From NCBI RefSeq assembly GCF_900087055.1, contig NZ_LT575468.1:2979773-3043772 (forward strand): DNA of 64,000 nucleotides, written 5' to 3'. Position numbers and translations under genes: made by a program. Below are positions 11,803 to 22,227 of this stretch, in pieces; the stretch's first letter is position 1; the number at the start of each line of letters is the position of its first letter. The DNA comes from Plesiomonas shigelloides. Lineage in GTDB: Bacteria; Pseudomonadota; Gammaproteobacteria; Enterobacterales; CAMTGL01. The notes under the pieces are model-generated. The model was not told the DNA's origin. It searched no databases and saw only the letters and a program-made list of their open reading frames with translations.

Positions 11803-12537
11803 ATGGGATCAGAAGACAGCGAGCATTTGCTGGATACCGAAATACAACTCTTTACCGGCAAAAAAACCGAAACCTTGCACGGACTGTGCAGCGCGATTTA
11901 CAAAATGCCCTGCCAAGAGGCGGTTTACCTGAGCGAAACCGGCTTTCAAGGCGATGAACAAGCCGATCTGCGCCATCACGGCGGCCCTGATCGCGCCTTG
12001 CACTATTATCCGGCCGAACATTACGCCTACTGGCAAGCGTGCTACCCCGAAGTGCCGCACTTCCATCCGAGTGGATTTGGCGAAAACCTCTCCGGCATCG
12101 GTCTGACTGAAGAAAACTGCCACGTTGGCGATATCTTTCGGCTCGGCGAAGCGCGCGTGCAAATCAGCCAACCACGCTCACCGTGCTACAAACTGAATCT
12201 GCGCTTTGATGTGGTCGATTTGGCCTGTCAGATGCAAAAAAGTGGCCGTACCGGCTGGCTGCTGCGGGTACTGCAACCGGGTTGGGTCAAACCGGGGGAT
12301 AAACTGATCCTAGAAGCCCATGGCAGCACACCGCTGTCGCTGTATCACATGAACCACATCTTCTTTAATGAGCCGCTCAATCACGTCGGTTTAGTCGCGA
12401 TGGCTGATTGCGCCGAACTGTCGGCCAGTTGGAAAGATAAAGTGGTGCAGCGTCTGCAAACCGGCTGGGTGGAAGATTGGAACCGCCGCTTATTCGGTCA
12501 TGCCCTGTGGGCGCGGGAGCCGCACTCACCGCTCTGA
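11803..12537 (+). CDS. yiiM: MOSC-domain protein YiiM
   Basis: A 244-residue MOSC-domain protein (molybdenum cofactor sulfurase C-terminal domain). The domain covers roughly the first 160 residues, with DLRHHGGPDRALHYYP, GFGENLSGIGLTEENCHVGDIFRLGEA and QPRSPCYKLNLRF, where Cys in SPCYK is the expected sulfur or cofactor ligand. The C-terminal ~60 residues match YiiM's extra helical region. YiiM in E. coli reduces 6-N-hydroxylaminopurine with the molybdenum cofactor, so a detoxifying role is likely. The start is the ATG at 11803, 8 bases after AGGAG. It stands alone between pgi (divergent) and alr (convergent). Confidence 0.88.
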   Translation: MGSEDSEHLLDTEIQLFTGKKTETLHGLCSAIYKMPCQEAVYLSETGFQGDEQADLRHHGGPDRALHYYPAEHYAYWQACYPEVPHFHPSGFGENLSGIGLTEENCHVGDIFRLGEARVQISQPRSPCYKLNLRFDVVDLACQMQKSGRTGWLLRVLQPGWVKPGDKLILEAHGSTPLSLYHMNHIFFNEPLNHVGLVAMADCAELSASWKDKVVQRLQTGWVEDWNRRLFGHALWAREPHSPL

Positions 12538-12575
12538 CGTGCTCAGTGGCACTTGGCATAAACCCTAAGCCACAT

Positions 12576-12624
12576 GGCTCGTGGCTCGTGGCTCGTGGCT
12601 CGTGGCTCGTGGCTCGTGGCTCGT
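12576..12624. repeat. Heptanucleotide tandem repeat (7 copies)
   Basis: GGCTCGT is repeated seven times without error, just after yiiM and before the shared terminator. Because the unit is 7 bp, copy-number change would shift any reading frame, but no supported gene covers it. Confidence 0.95.
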
Positions 12625-12654
12625 AATAACAAAAAAACACGCAGGGACAAAAAC

Positions 12655-12692
12655 AAAAGCGCGCCCCTTGGAACTTGGGACGCGCTTTTTTC
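12655..12692. terminator. Bidirectional terminator between yiiM and alr
   Basis: Stem AAAAGCGCG/CGCGCTTTT, with a loop that can itself pair (CCCCTTGGAACTTGGG), followed by T-rich sequence on both strands. Confidence 0.8.
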
Positions 12693-12719
12693 TCAATATC
12701 TACGCACAGCTATCAGGAA

Positions 12720-13802
12720 TTAGTCACCGACATACTGCATCTGCACCCGTGAGGTCAGCTTGGTCACCAGCTCATAGGTGATCACGCCGGTATGCTCGGC
12801 CACCTTTTCGCACGGTAAGCCTTCGCCCCACAGCGTGGCTTCATCGCCCACTTTGTCTTGCGAATCTGGCCCCAAGTCTACCGTCAGCATATCCATCGAC
12901 ACCCGGCCCACTAACGGCACGATACGGCCATTGAGCAGCACTGGGGTGCCAGTAGCCGCATCACGCGGATAGCCATCACCGTAGCCAATAGCGACCACGC
13001 CAATGCGCGTATCCCGCTCACTGATCCAGCAACCGCCGTAACCGACCGCCTCACCCGCTTTGTGCTCACGCACCGCAATCAGGCTGGATTTCAAGGTCAT
13101 GGCCGGACGCAACCCATAATGCGAGGCATACGGCGTGCTAAATGGCGACACACCGTACATCACGATCCCAGGACGTACCCAGTCGCGATGCGAGTCTGGC
13201 CACAGCAAAATGCCCCCCGATGCAGCAATCGACTGCGCGCCGGGCTTACCGATGGTCAGACTGTCAAAGCAGGCCATCTGATCCAAGGTGGTGCTCACAT
13301 GCGGCTCATCAGCGCGGCTAAAATGGCTCATAAAGCGCACCGGCTGCACCACATTCGGGCAGCGTGACAGGCGCTGATAGAACGCCTCAGCATGCTCTGG
13401 ACGCACGCCTAAGCGGTGCATACCAGTATCGAGCTTCATCCATACAGTCACAGGACGCTCTAACTCAGATTGCTCCAGCGCTTCGAGCTGTTCAATGCTG
13501 TGCACCACGGTATCGATGTTATTGGCGACCAACACCGGCAGGTCTTCGGCCGAGAAGAAACCCTCCAGCATCAAGATAGGTTTGACGATGCCACCAGAGC
13601 GCAGCGCCAGCGCTTCTTCCAGACGCGCCACCCCAAAACAGCCGGCTTGTTCTTTTACCGTATGCGCCACTTCCAGCAGGCCATGCCCGTAACCATTGGC
13701 CTTTACCACCGCAATAATGTTGCTGTTAGGAGCAAACGCTTTCACCTGCTCCAAATTATGTCGCAAAGCGCCGCGGTCAATCACTGCGGTAGCTGCTTTC
13801 AT
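12720..13802 (-). CDS. alr: Alanine racemase
   Basis: PLP-dependent racemase that makes D-alanine for peptidoglycan, 360 residues. The PLP lysine is Lys34 in [11 protein letters not shown] and the second catalytic base is Tyr255 in [10 protein letters not shown]; the N-terminal TIM barrel and C-terminal beta domain have normal length. It lies 12 bases after dnaB on the same strand, so the two are probably co-transcribed, as in E. coli. The start ATG is at 13802 ([17 protein letters not shown]). Confidence 0.97.
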   Translation of the reverse strand: MKAATAVIDRGALRHNLEQVKAFAPNSNIIAVVKANGYGHGLLEVAHTVKEQAGCFGVARLEEALALRSGGIVKPILMLEGFFSAEDLPVLVANNIDTVVHSIEQLEALEQSELERPVTVWMKLDTGMHRLGVRPEHAEAFYQRLSRCPNVVQPVRFMSHFSRADEPHVSTTLDQMACFDSLTIGKPGAQSIAASGGILLWPDSHRDWVRPGIVMYGVSPFSTPYASHYGLRPAMTLKSSLIAVREHKAGEAVGYGGCWISERDTRIGVVAIGYGDGYPRDAATGTPVLLNGRIVPLVGRVSMDMLTVDLGPDSQDKVGDEATLWGEGLPCEKVAEHTGVITYELVTKLTSRVQMQYVGD

Positions 13803-13814
13803 CTTGTCTAATCC

Positions 13815-15215
13815 TTAATACTCATCGTCATAGGCTGGGCCGGCATAGTTATCAAACCGCGACCACTGCCCTTGGAAAGCCAGACGTACAGAGCCAATCG
13901 GGCCGTTACGCTGCTTACCGATAATGATCTCGGCCACGCCTTTCAGATCACTGTTCTCGTGATAAACCTCATCACGATAAATAAACATAATCAGGTCGGC
14001 ATCCTGCTCGATGGAGCCTGATTCACGCAAGTCCGAGTTCACCGGGCGCTTATCGGCCCGTTGTTCCAGACTCCGGTTCAGCTGCGACAGTGCCACCACC
14101 GGAACCTGCAACTCTTTCGCCAGCGCTTTGAGGGAGCGGGAAATTTCGGCAATTTCCAGCGTCCGGTTATCCGATAACGACGGTACCCGCATCAACTGCA
14201 AGTAGTCGACCATGATGAGGCTCAGGCCCCCGTGCTCACGGAAAATCCGCCGTGCTCGGGCGCGCAATTCGGTCGGGGTCAGACCGGAGGAATCATCGAT
14301 GTACATGTTGCGTTTTTCCAGCAGCAGCCCCATGGTGCTGGAGATCCGTGCCCAGTCCTCGTCATCGAGCTGACCGGTACGGATCCGGGTTTGATCCACC
14401 CGCGACAATGACGCCAACATACGCATCATGATCTGTTCAGCAGGCATCTCCAGACTGAAAATCAGTACCGGTTTTTCCTGCATCATGGCCGCGTTTTCAC
14501 ACAAGTTCATCGCAAAGGTGGTTTTACCCATCGATGGACGCGCCGCCACGATAATCAAGTCTGACGACTGCAAACCGGCGGTCTTCTTATCCAGATCGGT
14601 AAAGCCGGTCGACACCCCTGTCACCCCGTCATGCGGGCGCTGATACAGCTGCTCGATACGGGATACGGTGTCTTCCAAGATTTGCTCGATGCTCTTCGGG
14701 CCATCATCTTTACTGGCACGGTTTTCGGCAATCTGGAACACTTTGGACTCAGCCAGATCGAGCAGATCTTCGCTGTTACGCCCCTGCGGATCGTAACCGG
14801 CATCGGCAATTTCGTGCGCTACCGCAATCATCTCACGCACAATCGCGCGCTCACGCACGATATCGGCATACGCGCCAATGTTGGCCGCACTCGGGGTGTT
14901 TTTCGACAGCTCCGCCAAATAGGCAAAGCCGCCCACATCTTCCAGCGAGCCTTGTAACTCTAACGATTCCGATAAGGTGATCAAATCGATAGGTCGGCTG
15001 CTCTCCAGCAAACGCTGCATCTGCTCGAAGATCAAACGATGGGGTTTGCTGTAAAAGTCCCGTGCGACCACGCGCTCGGCAACGTTATCCCACCGTTCGT
15101 TATCCAGCATCAATCCGCCAAGTACTGACTGCTCGGCTTCGAGGGAATGAGGTGGCAACTTGATGCCGTCAACCTGTGTATCTTTACGCGAGGGTTTTAT
15201 TTGTTTGACCGCCAT
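13815..15215 (-). CDS. dnaB: Replicative DNA helicase DnaB
   Basis: Hexameric 5'-3' helicase at the replication fork, 466 residues. An N-terminal DnaG/DnaC-interaction domain (about 25-130), a linker helix and a RecA-like motor follow in order. Walker A (ARPSMGKTTFAMN), Walker B (LIMVDYLQLM), the sensor Gln in ALSQLNR and the arginine-finger region SDLRESGSIEQDADLIMF are present. The ATG at 15215 (MAVKQIKPSRKD) is chosen by family comparison; the frame continues 14 codons further. No intein is present. It heads a dnaB-alr unit. Confidence 0.98.
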   Translation of the reverse strand: MAVKQIKPSRKDTQVDGIKLPPHSLEAEQSVLGGLMLDNERWDNVAERVVARDFYSKPHRLIFEQMQRLLESSRPIDLITLSESLELQGSLEDVGGFAYLAELSKNTPSAANIGAYADIVRERAIVREMIAVAHEIADAGYDPQGRNSEDLLDLAESKVFQIAENRASKDDGPKSIEQILEDTVSRIEQLYQRPHDGVTGVSTGFTDLDKKTAGLQSSDLIIVAARPSMGKTTFAMNLCENAAMMQEKPVLIFSLEMPAEQIMMRMLASLSRVDQTRIRTGQLDDEDWARISSTMGLLLEKRNMYIDDSSGLTPTELRARARRIFREHGGLSLIMVDYLQLMRVPSLSDNRTLEIAEISRSLKALAKELQVPVVALSQLNRSLEQRADKRPVNSDLRESGSIEQDADLIMFIYRDEVYHENSDLKGVAEIIIGKQRNGPIGSVRLAFQGQWSRFDNYAGPAYDDEY

Positions 15216-15331
15216 AGACGTTCGCTGTATCTGAGAGCGCCAGCCGCTGGCTGACAAAAATAGACTGAGCCTGCGAGTATAACGCGCGGACGCAGGATAG
15301 AAAATCCGTAATTAATGACGGATTGCAGACA

Positions 15332-15359
15332 AAGAAAAACGCCGGCATAAGCCGGCGTC
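15332..15359 (-). terminator. Terminator of the rpsF-priB-rpsR-rplI operon
   Basis: On the minus strand GACGCCGGC, loop TTAT, GCCGGCGT, then TTTTCTTTG. It lies about 25 bases past the rplI stop. Confidence 0.88.
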
Positions 15360-15384
15360 TTCTTTAAACGAGGGAGCGAAACAA

Positions 15385-15837
15385 TTAAGCTTCAGCTTCT
15401 ACGTTTACAACTACAGTAGCGAATACTTCGCCGTGCAGTTGGAAGCGGATTTCGTGCTCACCAGTGGTACGCAGGGCACCATTGTCCAGACGAACTTCGC
15501 TCTTGCAAACTTCAACGCCTGCTGCGGTTACGGCATCAGCGATATCGCGAGTACCGATAGAACCGAACAGTTTGCCACCGTCGCCAGCTTTAGAAACGAT
15601 GGTTACGCGAGCCAGGTTGGTCAGAGCTTCGGCGCGTGCAGATGCAGCAACCAGAGTCTCAGCCAGTTTGGCTTCCAGTTCAGCGCGACGGGCTTCGAAG
15701 AACTCGATGTTCTTCTTAGTTGCCATCACTGCTTTACCCTGAGGCACCAGGTAGTTACGAGCGTAACCAGCCTTTACGTTTACCTTGTCACCAAGGCTGC
15801 CCAGGTTTGCAATTTTATCAAGCAGAATAACTTCCAT
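15385..15837 (-). CDS. rplI: 50S ribosomal protein L9
   Basis: Large-subunit protein that binds 23S rRNA near the L1 stalk, 150 residues. The N-terminal RNA-binding domain carries the L9 signature [25 protein letters not shown]; a long central helix (residues 40-75, [21 protein letters not shown]) leads to the C-terminal domain with [15 protein letters not shown]. Last gene of the S6 operon, 43 bases after rpsR and followed by a terminator. Confidence 0.98.
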   Translation of the reverse strand: MEVILLDKIANLGSLGDKVNVKAGYARNYLVPQGKAVMATKKNIEFFEARRAELEAKLAETLVAASARAEALTNLARVTIVSKAGDGGKLFGSIGTRDIADAVTAAGVEVCKSEVRLDNGALRTTGEHEIRFQLHGEVFATVVVNVEAEA

Positions 15838-15880
15838 TACCGTGTCCTCTTTAGAGTCTCAAAATACAGACAGTCGCCGA

Positions 15881-16430
<550 letters not shown>

Positions 16431-16438
16431 AGCGATAA

Positions 16439-16825
16439 TTACTCAGCAGCTTCCTCTGCGCTGTCATCAGCACCAGCGAAATCTTCACGACGCTCACGAC
16501 GCTCTTCTTTCGCTTTAGCCATTGGAGACGCTTCAGTTACTGCATGCTTAGTACGCATGATCAGGTTACGGATAACAGCGTCGTTGTAGCGGAAGTTGGT
16601 TTCCAGCTCGTCAATCACTTCCTGAGTCGCTTCTACGTTCATCAGAACATAGTGAGCTTTGTGCAGTTTGTTGATTGGGTAAGCCAGCTGACGACGACCC
16701 CAGTCTTCCAGACGGTGGATAGTACCACCAACTGCTTTGATAGAGCCGGTGTAGCGCTCGATCATGCCTGGAACCTGTTCGCTCTGGTCAGGATGAACCA
16801 TAAATACGATTTCGTAATGACGCAT
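16439..16825 (-). CDS. rpsF: 30S ribosomal protein S6
   Basis: Small-subunit protein forming a dimer with S18, 128 residues. [24 protein letters not shown] and [27 protein letters not shown] are typical, and the acidic C-terminus (DDSAEEAAE) is where RimK adds glutamates in E. coli. The ATG at 16825 has AAGGAG 6 bases upstream; a TTG codon immediately before it is not needed. First gene of the operon. Confidence 0.98.
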   Translation of the reverse strand: MRHYEIVFMVHPDQSEQVPGMIERYTGSIKAVGGTIHRLEDWGRRQLAYPINKLHKAHYVLMNVEATQEVIDELETNFRYNDAVIRNLIMRTKHAVTEASPMAKAKEERRERREDFAGADDSAEEAAE

Positions 16826-17058
16826 CAATTGCTCCTTACGGATTATTCAGCCTCCGATCCGGGTCAGTCGCCAAGCCCGCGGAAGCAAGGAACGATTTTA
16901 AAGTACGACTGAATTTAAGCCGCAGAAGTGTACTGAACCAGGCGGGGGAATACAAGGATATTCGCGCTGCGCCAACAGAAAAGCGACAAAACAACGGCGG
17001 CGAAAACGTAAACCGACTGCGCAACAGTTGTACCGCGCGGCAGACAGCTACCGATAAA
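16826..17058 (-). promoter_or_regulatory. Promoter and leader region of the S6 operon
   Basis: No gene is visible in this gap. On the minus strand TTGTAT, a 17-bp spacer and TACACT give a weak promoter candidate about 110-140 bases before rpsF. The leader contains the inverted repeat CGGG...CCCG (16860-16879) beside a CCG-rich stretch, in the place where many bacteria carry the S6:S18-binding autoregulatory RNA motif. Whether it is that motif needs a covariance search. Confidence 0.35.
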
Positions 17059-17059
17059 T

Positions 17060-17097
17060 AAAAAATGCCGACGTCACCCTAAGGTCACATCGGCATC
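17060..17097 (-). terminator. Terminator after rlmB
   Basis: On the minus strand ATGCCGA...TCGGCAT with further pairing inside (GACC/GGT), followed by TTTTTTA. It ends the nsrR-rnr-rlmB transcript. Confidence 0.85.
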
Positions 17098-17129
17098 AGT
17101 TCCGGATTTAGCACGTGGCCAAAGACCGA

Positions 17130-17870
17130 TTATTTAGCCGCTAAACGCTGACGCACCGCTTCAAACAGGCATACACCGGTTGCCACGGACACGTTCAGAG
17201 AAGAGACAGTACCAGCCATTGGGATGCTGATCAGCTCATCGCAGTGCTCACGGGTCAGACGGCGCATGCCATCGCCTTCCGCGCCCATCACAATCGCCAG
17301 CGGACCGGTCAGTTTGCTGTGGTACAGGTCATGAGTAGCTTCACCCGCTGTTCCCACCAGCCACACACCGCGCTCTTGCAGCATCCGCATGGTGCGCGCC
17401 AGATTGGTGACGCTAATCAGCGGCACGTGCTCTGCCGCACCACAGGCCACTTTACTAGCAATGGCGTTGAGCTTGGCGGAACGATCACGCGGGGCAATCA
17501 CCGCGTGCACACCGGCCGCATCGGCGCTACGTAAGCAGGCGCCGAGGTTATGCGGATCGGTAACGCCATCCAAGATCAGCAGGAAAGGCACGTCAACGCG
17601 GTCGAGCAAATCACCCAAGTCATGCTCATCATACTGCTTGGCCTCGGTCACGCGCGCCACAATACCTTGGTGCACCGCACCGTCGGATTTGTTGTCCAGC
17701 ACGGCGCGGTTGGCCAGCTGGATGCTGATGCCCAAACGACGCAGCTCGTTGAGCAGTGGACGCATGCGCTCATCTTCACGCCCCTTGAGCACGAATACAT
17801 CGATAAAGCGCTCCGGATCAGACTCCAGCAGGGATTTGACGGCATGAATACCGAAAATAACATCACTCAT
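17130..17870 (-). CDS. rlmB: 23S rRNA (guanosine-2'-O) methyltransferase RlmB
   Basis: SpoU/TrmH-family enzyme that methylates the ribose of G2251 in the 23S rRNA P-loop, 246 residues. An N-terminal L30e-like RNA-binding domain ([15 protein letters not shown]) precedes the knotted SPOUT domain, with [38 protein letters not shown] and [23 protein letters not shown] forming the SAM-binding trefoil knot. It lies 6 bases after rnr, as in E. coli. Confidence 0.97.
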   Translation of the reverse strand: MSDVIFGIHAVKSLLESDPERFIDVFVLKGREDERMRPLLNELRRLGISIQLANRAVLDNKSDGAVHQGIVARVTEAKQYDEHDLGDLLDRVDVPFLLILDGVTDPHNLGACLRSADAAGVHAVIAPRDRSAKLNAIASKVACGAAEHVPLISVTNLARTMRMLQERGVWLVGTAGEATHDLYHSKLTGPLAIVMGAEGDGMRRLTREHCDELISIPMAGTVSSLNVSVATGVCLFEAVRQRLAAK

Positions 17871-17876
17871 GAACGA

Positions 17877-20285
17877 TTATTTCTTCTTCCGGTTAGGTTT
17901 CTTGCTTCCGCCGGTACGGGACGGGCGGGATGACTTGACCACTTTGGACTTTTTCGGTCCGCGGCCTTCCGGTGCCTTGGTCGGTTCAAAGAACGGCGTC
18001 CCTTTGCCACCGCGGCTTTCTGCTTTGCGGTCAGCAATTTTCTTCAAGGCGTCTTTGGCCGCCTTACGGGCGGTCTTTCCAGCACCGCGCGGCTGGCGCT
18101 CAGTCTGGGTTAGCATAAAGTCTATCTTACGTTCATCCAGATGCACAGCCGCCACCTTGACCTGCACCGCATCGCCGAGGCGATAGATGTTGCCAAGGTT
18201 CTCGCCAATCAAGCGCTGACCGATAGCATCGTACTGATAGTAGTCGTTAGCCAGTGACGACACATGCACCAGACCATCGATAAACAGCTCATCCAGACGG
18301 ACAAAGAAGCCAAAGCCGGTCACTGCTGCAATCACGCCGCGGAACTCTTCGCCCACGTGATCTTGCATGTACTCGCACTTGAGCCAATCGGAAACATCAC
18401 GGGTGGCATCATCGGCACGGCGCTCGCACATCGAGCAGTGCTCGCCGAGCACATCCATATCGCTGTCGAGGTAGTGCCAGCCGCCTGTTGGCGTCCAACG
18501 CTCTTTGGCCTGTCCAGCTTGTTTAGCCAGCAGGTACTTGATCCCGCGGTGCAAAGACAAGTCCGGGTAACGGCGAATTGGCGAGGTAAAGTGCGCATAG
18601 GCTTCTAACGCCAAACCGAAGTGACCGCGGTTATCCGGATCGTAAATCGCCTGCTTCATGGAGCGCAGCAGCATGGTCTGGATCAGCTCATGGTCAGTAC
18701 GCTCACGCACATCTTCCATCAGCTTGGCGTAATCGGCCGGCTCCGGTTTGATGCCACCGCCAAGGCTCAGTCCCAGCTCGCTTAAGAAACTGCGAAAACC
18801 GGTCAAACGCTCTTCGCCTGGCAAATCATGCACGCGGTACAACGCCGGCTCTTGGTATTTCTCCATAAAGCGCGCCGCCGAGATGTTGGCCAAGATCATG
18901 CACTCTTCGATGATCTTGTGTGCATCGTTACGCACCAGCGGCACAATGCGCTCAATACGGCGCTCAGCGTTGAAGATGAACTGGGTTTCTTCGGTTTCAA
19001 AATCAATCGCACCGCGTTGGTTGCGGTTTTTGCGCAGCATCTTGTACAGGCCATACAGCTCTTCCAAGTGCGGCACCAACGGCGCGTAATGCTCACGCAG
19101 CTCTTCATCCCCTTCCAGCATGCGCCAAACCTTGTTGTAGGTCAGACGAGCGTGGGAATTCATCACGGCTTCATAGAAGGTGTAAGAAGTGAGCTTACCG
19201 CGTGCAGAGATGGTCATTTCACACACCATACACAGGCGATCGACCTGCGGGTTAAGTGAACACAGACCGTTCGACAGCACTTCCGGCAGCATCGGGATCA
19301 CTTGTGATGGGAAATACACCGAGGTGCCGCGGTTACGCGCTTCGTCATCCAGCGCGGTTTTTGGCCGCACATAGTAGCTGACATCGGCAATCGCGACCCA
19401 CAGACGCCAACCCCCAGACGGGATCTGCTCGCAATAGACCGCGTCATCGAAGTCGCGTGCATCTTCACCATCGATAGTCACCAGTGGCAGCTCACGCAGG
19501 TCGATACGCCCTTGCTTAGCTTCTTCGGGGACTTCTTCGGTCAGCTTGCTGACTTGCTTTTCCACTGCCGCCGGCCAGACATGCGGAATATCGTGGTTAC
19601 GCAAGGCAATTTGGATTTCCATGCCGGGTGCCATGTTCTCCCCCAGCACTTCGACAATTTTACCCACGGCATTGATGCGACGACCTGGACGCTGAGTCAG
19701 CTCGACCACCACCACGTGCCCCATGCGAGCACCGTGACGATCGTCAGGCGGGATCATAATATCTTGGCAGATCCGCTGATCATCCGGCACCACAAAACCG
19801 ATGCCCTGATCCATAAAATAGCGCCCCACGATCTGCGCTTTGCGCGGCTCTAATACCCGCACCACACGCGCTTCGCGGCGACCACGGCGATCCATGCCCA
19901 TCGGTTGGGCCATGATCACATCACCGTGCAACACCTGGCGCATCTGATCGTTAGGCAAGAACAGATCATCGCTCTGTCCTTCAACGCGGACAAAGCCATA
20001 GCCATCGCGGTGGCCAATCACCGTGCCACGCACCATATCCAGCCGCTCAGGCAAGGCATAGCATTGACGACGGGTGAACACCAGTTGTCCATCGCGCTCC
20101 ATAGCGCGCAGACGACGGCGCATAGCTTCTTGTAATTCGTCGTCAGTTAGCCCAAGTTCTGCGCATAACTCATCGCGGGAGGCTGGCGCGGCGCGCTCGG
20201 CAAGGTGGGCCAGAATAAATTCTCGGCTTGGGATCGGATGCTCGTATTTTTCGGCTTCTCGTTCCAGAAATGGATCCTGCGACAT
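17877..20285 (-). CDS. rnr: Ribonuclease R
   Basis: Processive 3'-5' exoribonuclease that degrades structured RNA, rRNA and, with SmpB/tmRNA, faulty mRNA; about 802 residues. Domains in order: N-terminal helix-turn-helix, two cold-shock domains, the RNB catalytic domain (about 255-590) with the metal-binding aspartates in [14 protein letters not shown], an S1 domain ([29 protein letters not shown]), and a Lys/Arg-rich tail ([11 protein letters not shown]). The ATG at 20285 gives the E. coli N-terminus MSQDPF; a GTG two codons upstream is possible. It lies between nsrR and rlmB. Confidence 0.98.
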   Translation of the reverse strand: MSQDPFLEREAEKYEHPIPSREFILAHLAERAAPASRDELCAELGLTDDELQEAMRRRLRAMERDGQLVFTRRQCYALPERLDMVRGTVIGHRDGYGFVRVEGQSDDLFLPNDQMRQVLHGDVIMAQPMGMDRRGRREARVVRVLEPRKAQIVGRYFMDQGIGFVVPDDQRICQDIMIPPDDRHGARMGHVVVVELTQRPGRRINAVGKIVEVLGENMAPGMEIQIALRNHDIPHVWPAAVEKQVSKLTEEVPEEAKQGRIDLRELPLVTIDGEDARDFDDAVYCEQIPSGGWRLWVAIADVSYYVRPKTALDDEARNRGTSVYFPSQVIPMLPEVLSNGLCSLNPQVDRLCMVCEMTISARGKLTSYTFYEAVMNSHARLTYNKVWRMLEGDEELREHYAPLVPHLEELYGLYKMLRKNRNQRGAIDFETEETQFIFNAERRIERIVPLVRNDAHKIIEECMILANISAARFMEKYQEPALYRVHDLPGEERLTGFRSFLSELGLSLGGGIKPEPADYAKLMEDVRERTDHELIQTMLLRSMKQAIYDPDNRGHFGLALEAYAHFTSPIRRYPDLSLHRGIKYLLAKQAGQAKERWTPTGGWHYLDSDMDVLGEHCSMCERRADDATRDVSDWLKCEYMQDHVGEEFRGVIAAVTGFGFFVRLDELFIDGLVHVSSLANDYYQYDAIGQRLIGENLGNIYRLGDAVQVKVAAVHLDERKIDFMLTQTERQPRGAGKTARKAAKDALKKIADRKAESRGGKGTPFFEPTKAPEGRGPKKSKVVKSSRPSRTGGSKKPNRKKK

Positions 20286-20324
20286 AATCACTGTCCGGTT
20301 GGGGAGGGGTGTTCCGAGTATACC

Positions 20325-20753
20325 CTATTCTGACAAGTGTAACAGCTGACGTAACGGCAAGTTTTGACTGACCAAATCCGCCAACGTGAATTTGTCTAAC
20401 TCAGCTAAAAACGCCGCTGACGCCTGCGCCAACACCTGCTTTAACCGGCACGCTGGGGTGATATGACAAAACTCGCTGCTACAGTTGACCAGCTGCAATG
20501 GCTCTAAACCACGCACCACATCGCCGACCCGAATTTGCTCGGCCGGTAGCCCTAATCTGATCCCGCCATTTTTGCCACGCACCGCTTCAACAATCCCCAA
20601 CCGGCTGAGCTGGTTGATGATCTTCACCATATGGTTACGCGATACCCCATACACCTCGGTCACTTCCGTAATATTGGTCAGCTGGCCTTGTGGCAGCAAC
20701 GCCATGTAAATCAATGCCCGCAAACCGTAATCGGTAAAACTGGTCAGTTGCAC
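20325..20753 (-). CDS. nsrR: Nitric-oxide-sensing repressor NsrR
   Basis: Rrf2-family repressor that loses DNA binding when NO attacks its [2Fe-2S] cluster, about 142 residues. The winged helix ([35 protein letters not shown]) and the three cluster cysteines in [13 protein letters not shown] match E. coli NsrR. I chose the GTG at 20753, which begins the conserved QLTSF sequence and has AGGAG 9 bases upstream. It is divergent from hmp, its classic target, and lies upstream of rnr and rlmB. Two predicted NsrR operators lie between nsrR and hmp. Confidence 0.96.
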   Translation of the reverse strand: MQLTSFTDYGLRALIYMALLPQGQLTNITEVTEVYGVSRNHMVKIINQLSRLGIVEAVRGKNGGIRLGLPAEQIRVGDVVRGLEPLQLVNCSSEFCHITPACRLKQVLAQASAAFLAELDKFTLADLVSQNLPLRQLLHLSE

Positions 20754-20831
20754 TGCATTTTTCTCCTGCGGCAAACGCATGTTAACCGGCGCACAAAGTT
20801 GCCCCGTTTCTGCGGATAATGATTGACCTTA

Positions 20832-20854
20832 AAGATATATTTAATATACAACTT
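20832..20854. promoter_or_regulatory. Predicted NsrR operator, site 1
   Basis: A 23-bp near-palindrome running from AAGATATATTT to ACAACTT. It matches 18 of 23 positions of the recalled NsrR consensus (AAGATGCATTT plus its inverted half). It lies between divergent nsrR and hmp. Confidence 0.65.
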
Positions 20855-20863
20855 ACTCAGCAT

Positions 20864-20886
20864 AAGTTGCATTATAACTATACCTT
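20864..20886. promoter_or_regulatory. Predicted NsrR operator, site 2
   Basis: Second 23-bp site running from AAGTTGCATTA to TACCTT, matching 16 of 23 consensus positions. It is centred 32 bp (about three helical turns) from site 1 and about 55 bp upstream of the hmp ATG. Confidence 0.55.
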
Positions 20887-20929
20887 CATTAATTAGCTTC
20901 AATAAACGACACCTGCAGAGACAGACGTT

Positions 20930-22117
20930 ATGTTAGATCCCAACATCATCGCTACCATCAAAGCCACCGCGCCCGCCGTGGCGGCCACCGGCCCAGCCCT
21001 GACGGCACACTTCTATGATCGCATGTTTGCTCACAATCCTGAATTGCAAAATATCTTCAACATGGCGCACCAATCCAGTGGCCGCCAGCGTGAAGCGCTG
21101 TTCAATGCGATTGTGGCCTATGCCAATAATATCGATAATCTGGCCGCCCTGCTGCCCGCGGTAGAGAAAATCGCGCAAAAACATGCCAGTTTCAACATTC
21201 AACCGGCGCAATACCAGATTGTCGGCGAGCATTTGCTGGCGACCATTCGCGAACTGCTCAATCCTAGCCAAGAAGTCTTGGATGCGTGGGGCGCGGCCTA
21301 TCAGCTGCTGGCCGATATTTTTATCCAGCGCGAAAGCGCCATTTATGCCGAGCGCGCCACCGCGCAAGGCGGCTGGCACGGTACCCGAACGTTTCGGATC
21401 AGCCGTAAACACCCGGAAAGTGACGTGATCACCAGCTTGGTGCTGACGCCGGTTGATGGCCTGCCGGTGGTGGATTTCCTGCCAGGTCAGTATCTGGGGA
21501 TTTATCTGCAGCCAGAATCGTTTACTTACCGCGAGATCCGCCAGTATTCGCTGTCGGCGGCGCCAAATGGCCGCGATTACCGCATCGCGGTCAAGCGTGA
21601 GCCGGGCGGCGTGGTCTCCAATTATTTGCATGATCAGGCGCAAGAAGGCGACTGTATCGACGTCGCGCCGCCATACGGCGACTTTTTCCTGCCGGCGCAA
21701 AGTGACACACCAGTGTGCTTGCTCTCGGCCGGTGTCGGACAAACGCCAATGCTGAGCATGTTGCAACATCTGGCGGCACGTGGTCATCAGCAACCGGTGC
21801 ACTGGCTGCATGCGGCGGAAAACGGTGCCCAATTGGCGTTCAACGACGAAAGTCGCGCCCTATGCCACGCGCACGGCTTTTCCCACCATGTCTGGCTACG
21901 TGAGCCACTGGCCAGCGATCGTCAGGCGGAAGATTATCAGCATCAGGGCTTAATGGATCTGCAACCGCTGCGTGCAACACTGGATCAAGCGCAGATGCAC
22001 TACTATTTCTGCGGTCCACTGGGCTTTATGCAGCATGTGGCGGCGCAACTGCAGCAATGGGGCGTGCCAGAAGAACGTATGCATTACGAGTGTTTTGGCC
22101 CGCACAAGGTGCTGTAA
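20930..22117 (+). CDS. hmp: Flavohemoglobin / nitric oxide dioxygenase Hmp
   Basis: Oxidises NO to nitrate with O2 and NAD(P)H, the main aerobic NO defence, 395 residues. Globin domain 1-138 with the distal Tyr29 (HFYDRMF) and proximal heme ligand His85 (QKHASFNI). The ferredoxin-reductase-like FAD domain follows ([12 protein letters not shown] near 205) and the NAD domain has [13 protein letters not shown] and the C-terminal YECFGPH. The gene is single, with its own terminator, and divergent from nsrR; two predicted NsrR sites lie in its promoter region, so NO induction is expected. Confidence 0.98.
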   Translation: MLDPNIIATIKATAPAVAATGPALTAHFYDRMFAHNPELQNIFNMAHQSSGRQREALFNAIVAYANNIDNLAALLPAVEKIAQKHASFNIQPAQYQIVGEHLLATIRELLNPSQEVLDAWGAAYQLLADIFIQRESAIYAERATAQGGWHGTRTFRISRKHPESDVITSLVLTPVDGLPVVDFLPGQYLGIYLQPESFTYREIRQYSLSAAPNGRDYRIAVKREPGGVVSNYLHDQAQEGDCIDVAPPYGDFFLPAQSDTPVCLLSAGVGQTPMLSMLQHLAARGHQQPVHWLHAAENGAQLAFNDESRALCHAHGFSHHVWLREPLASDRQAEDYQHQGLMDLQPLRATLDQAQMHYYFCGPLGFMQHVAAQLQQWGVPEERMHYECFGPHKVL

Positions 22118-22170
22118 CGTAACGCTGACCACGGTGGCGACAACACACTACGCACGACAACCACAGTAAA

Positions 22171-22204
22171 CAAAACGGGAAGCTGCACGCTTCCCGTTGT
22201 TTTA
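22171..22204 (+). terminator. Terminator after hmp
   Basis: Perfect stem AACGGGAAGC/GCTTCCCGTT with a 5-base loop, followed by GTTTTATC. The A-run on the other side may let it also act on the minus strand for motX. Confidence 0.85.
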
Positions 22205-22227
22205 TCTCGGCATTGCTCGTAGAGCGC

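Noticed and set aside
12377-12640. A minus-strand frame encoding repeated EPRATSH units
   Set aside because: The repeats are the translation of the 7-bp tandem repeat, and the frame overlaps the well-supported yiiM 3' end.
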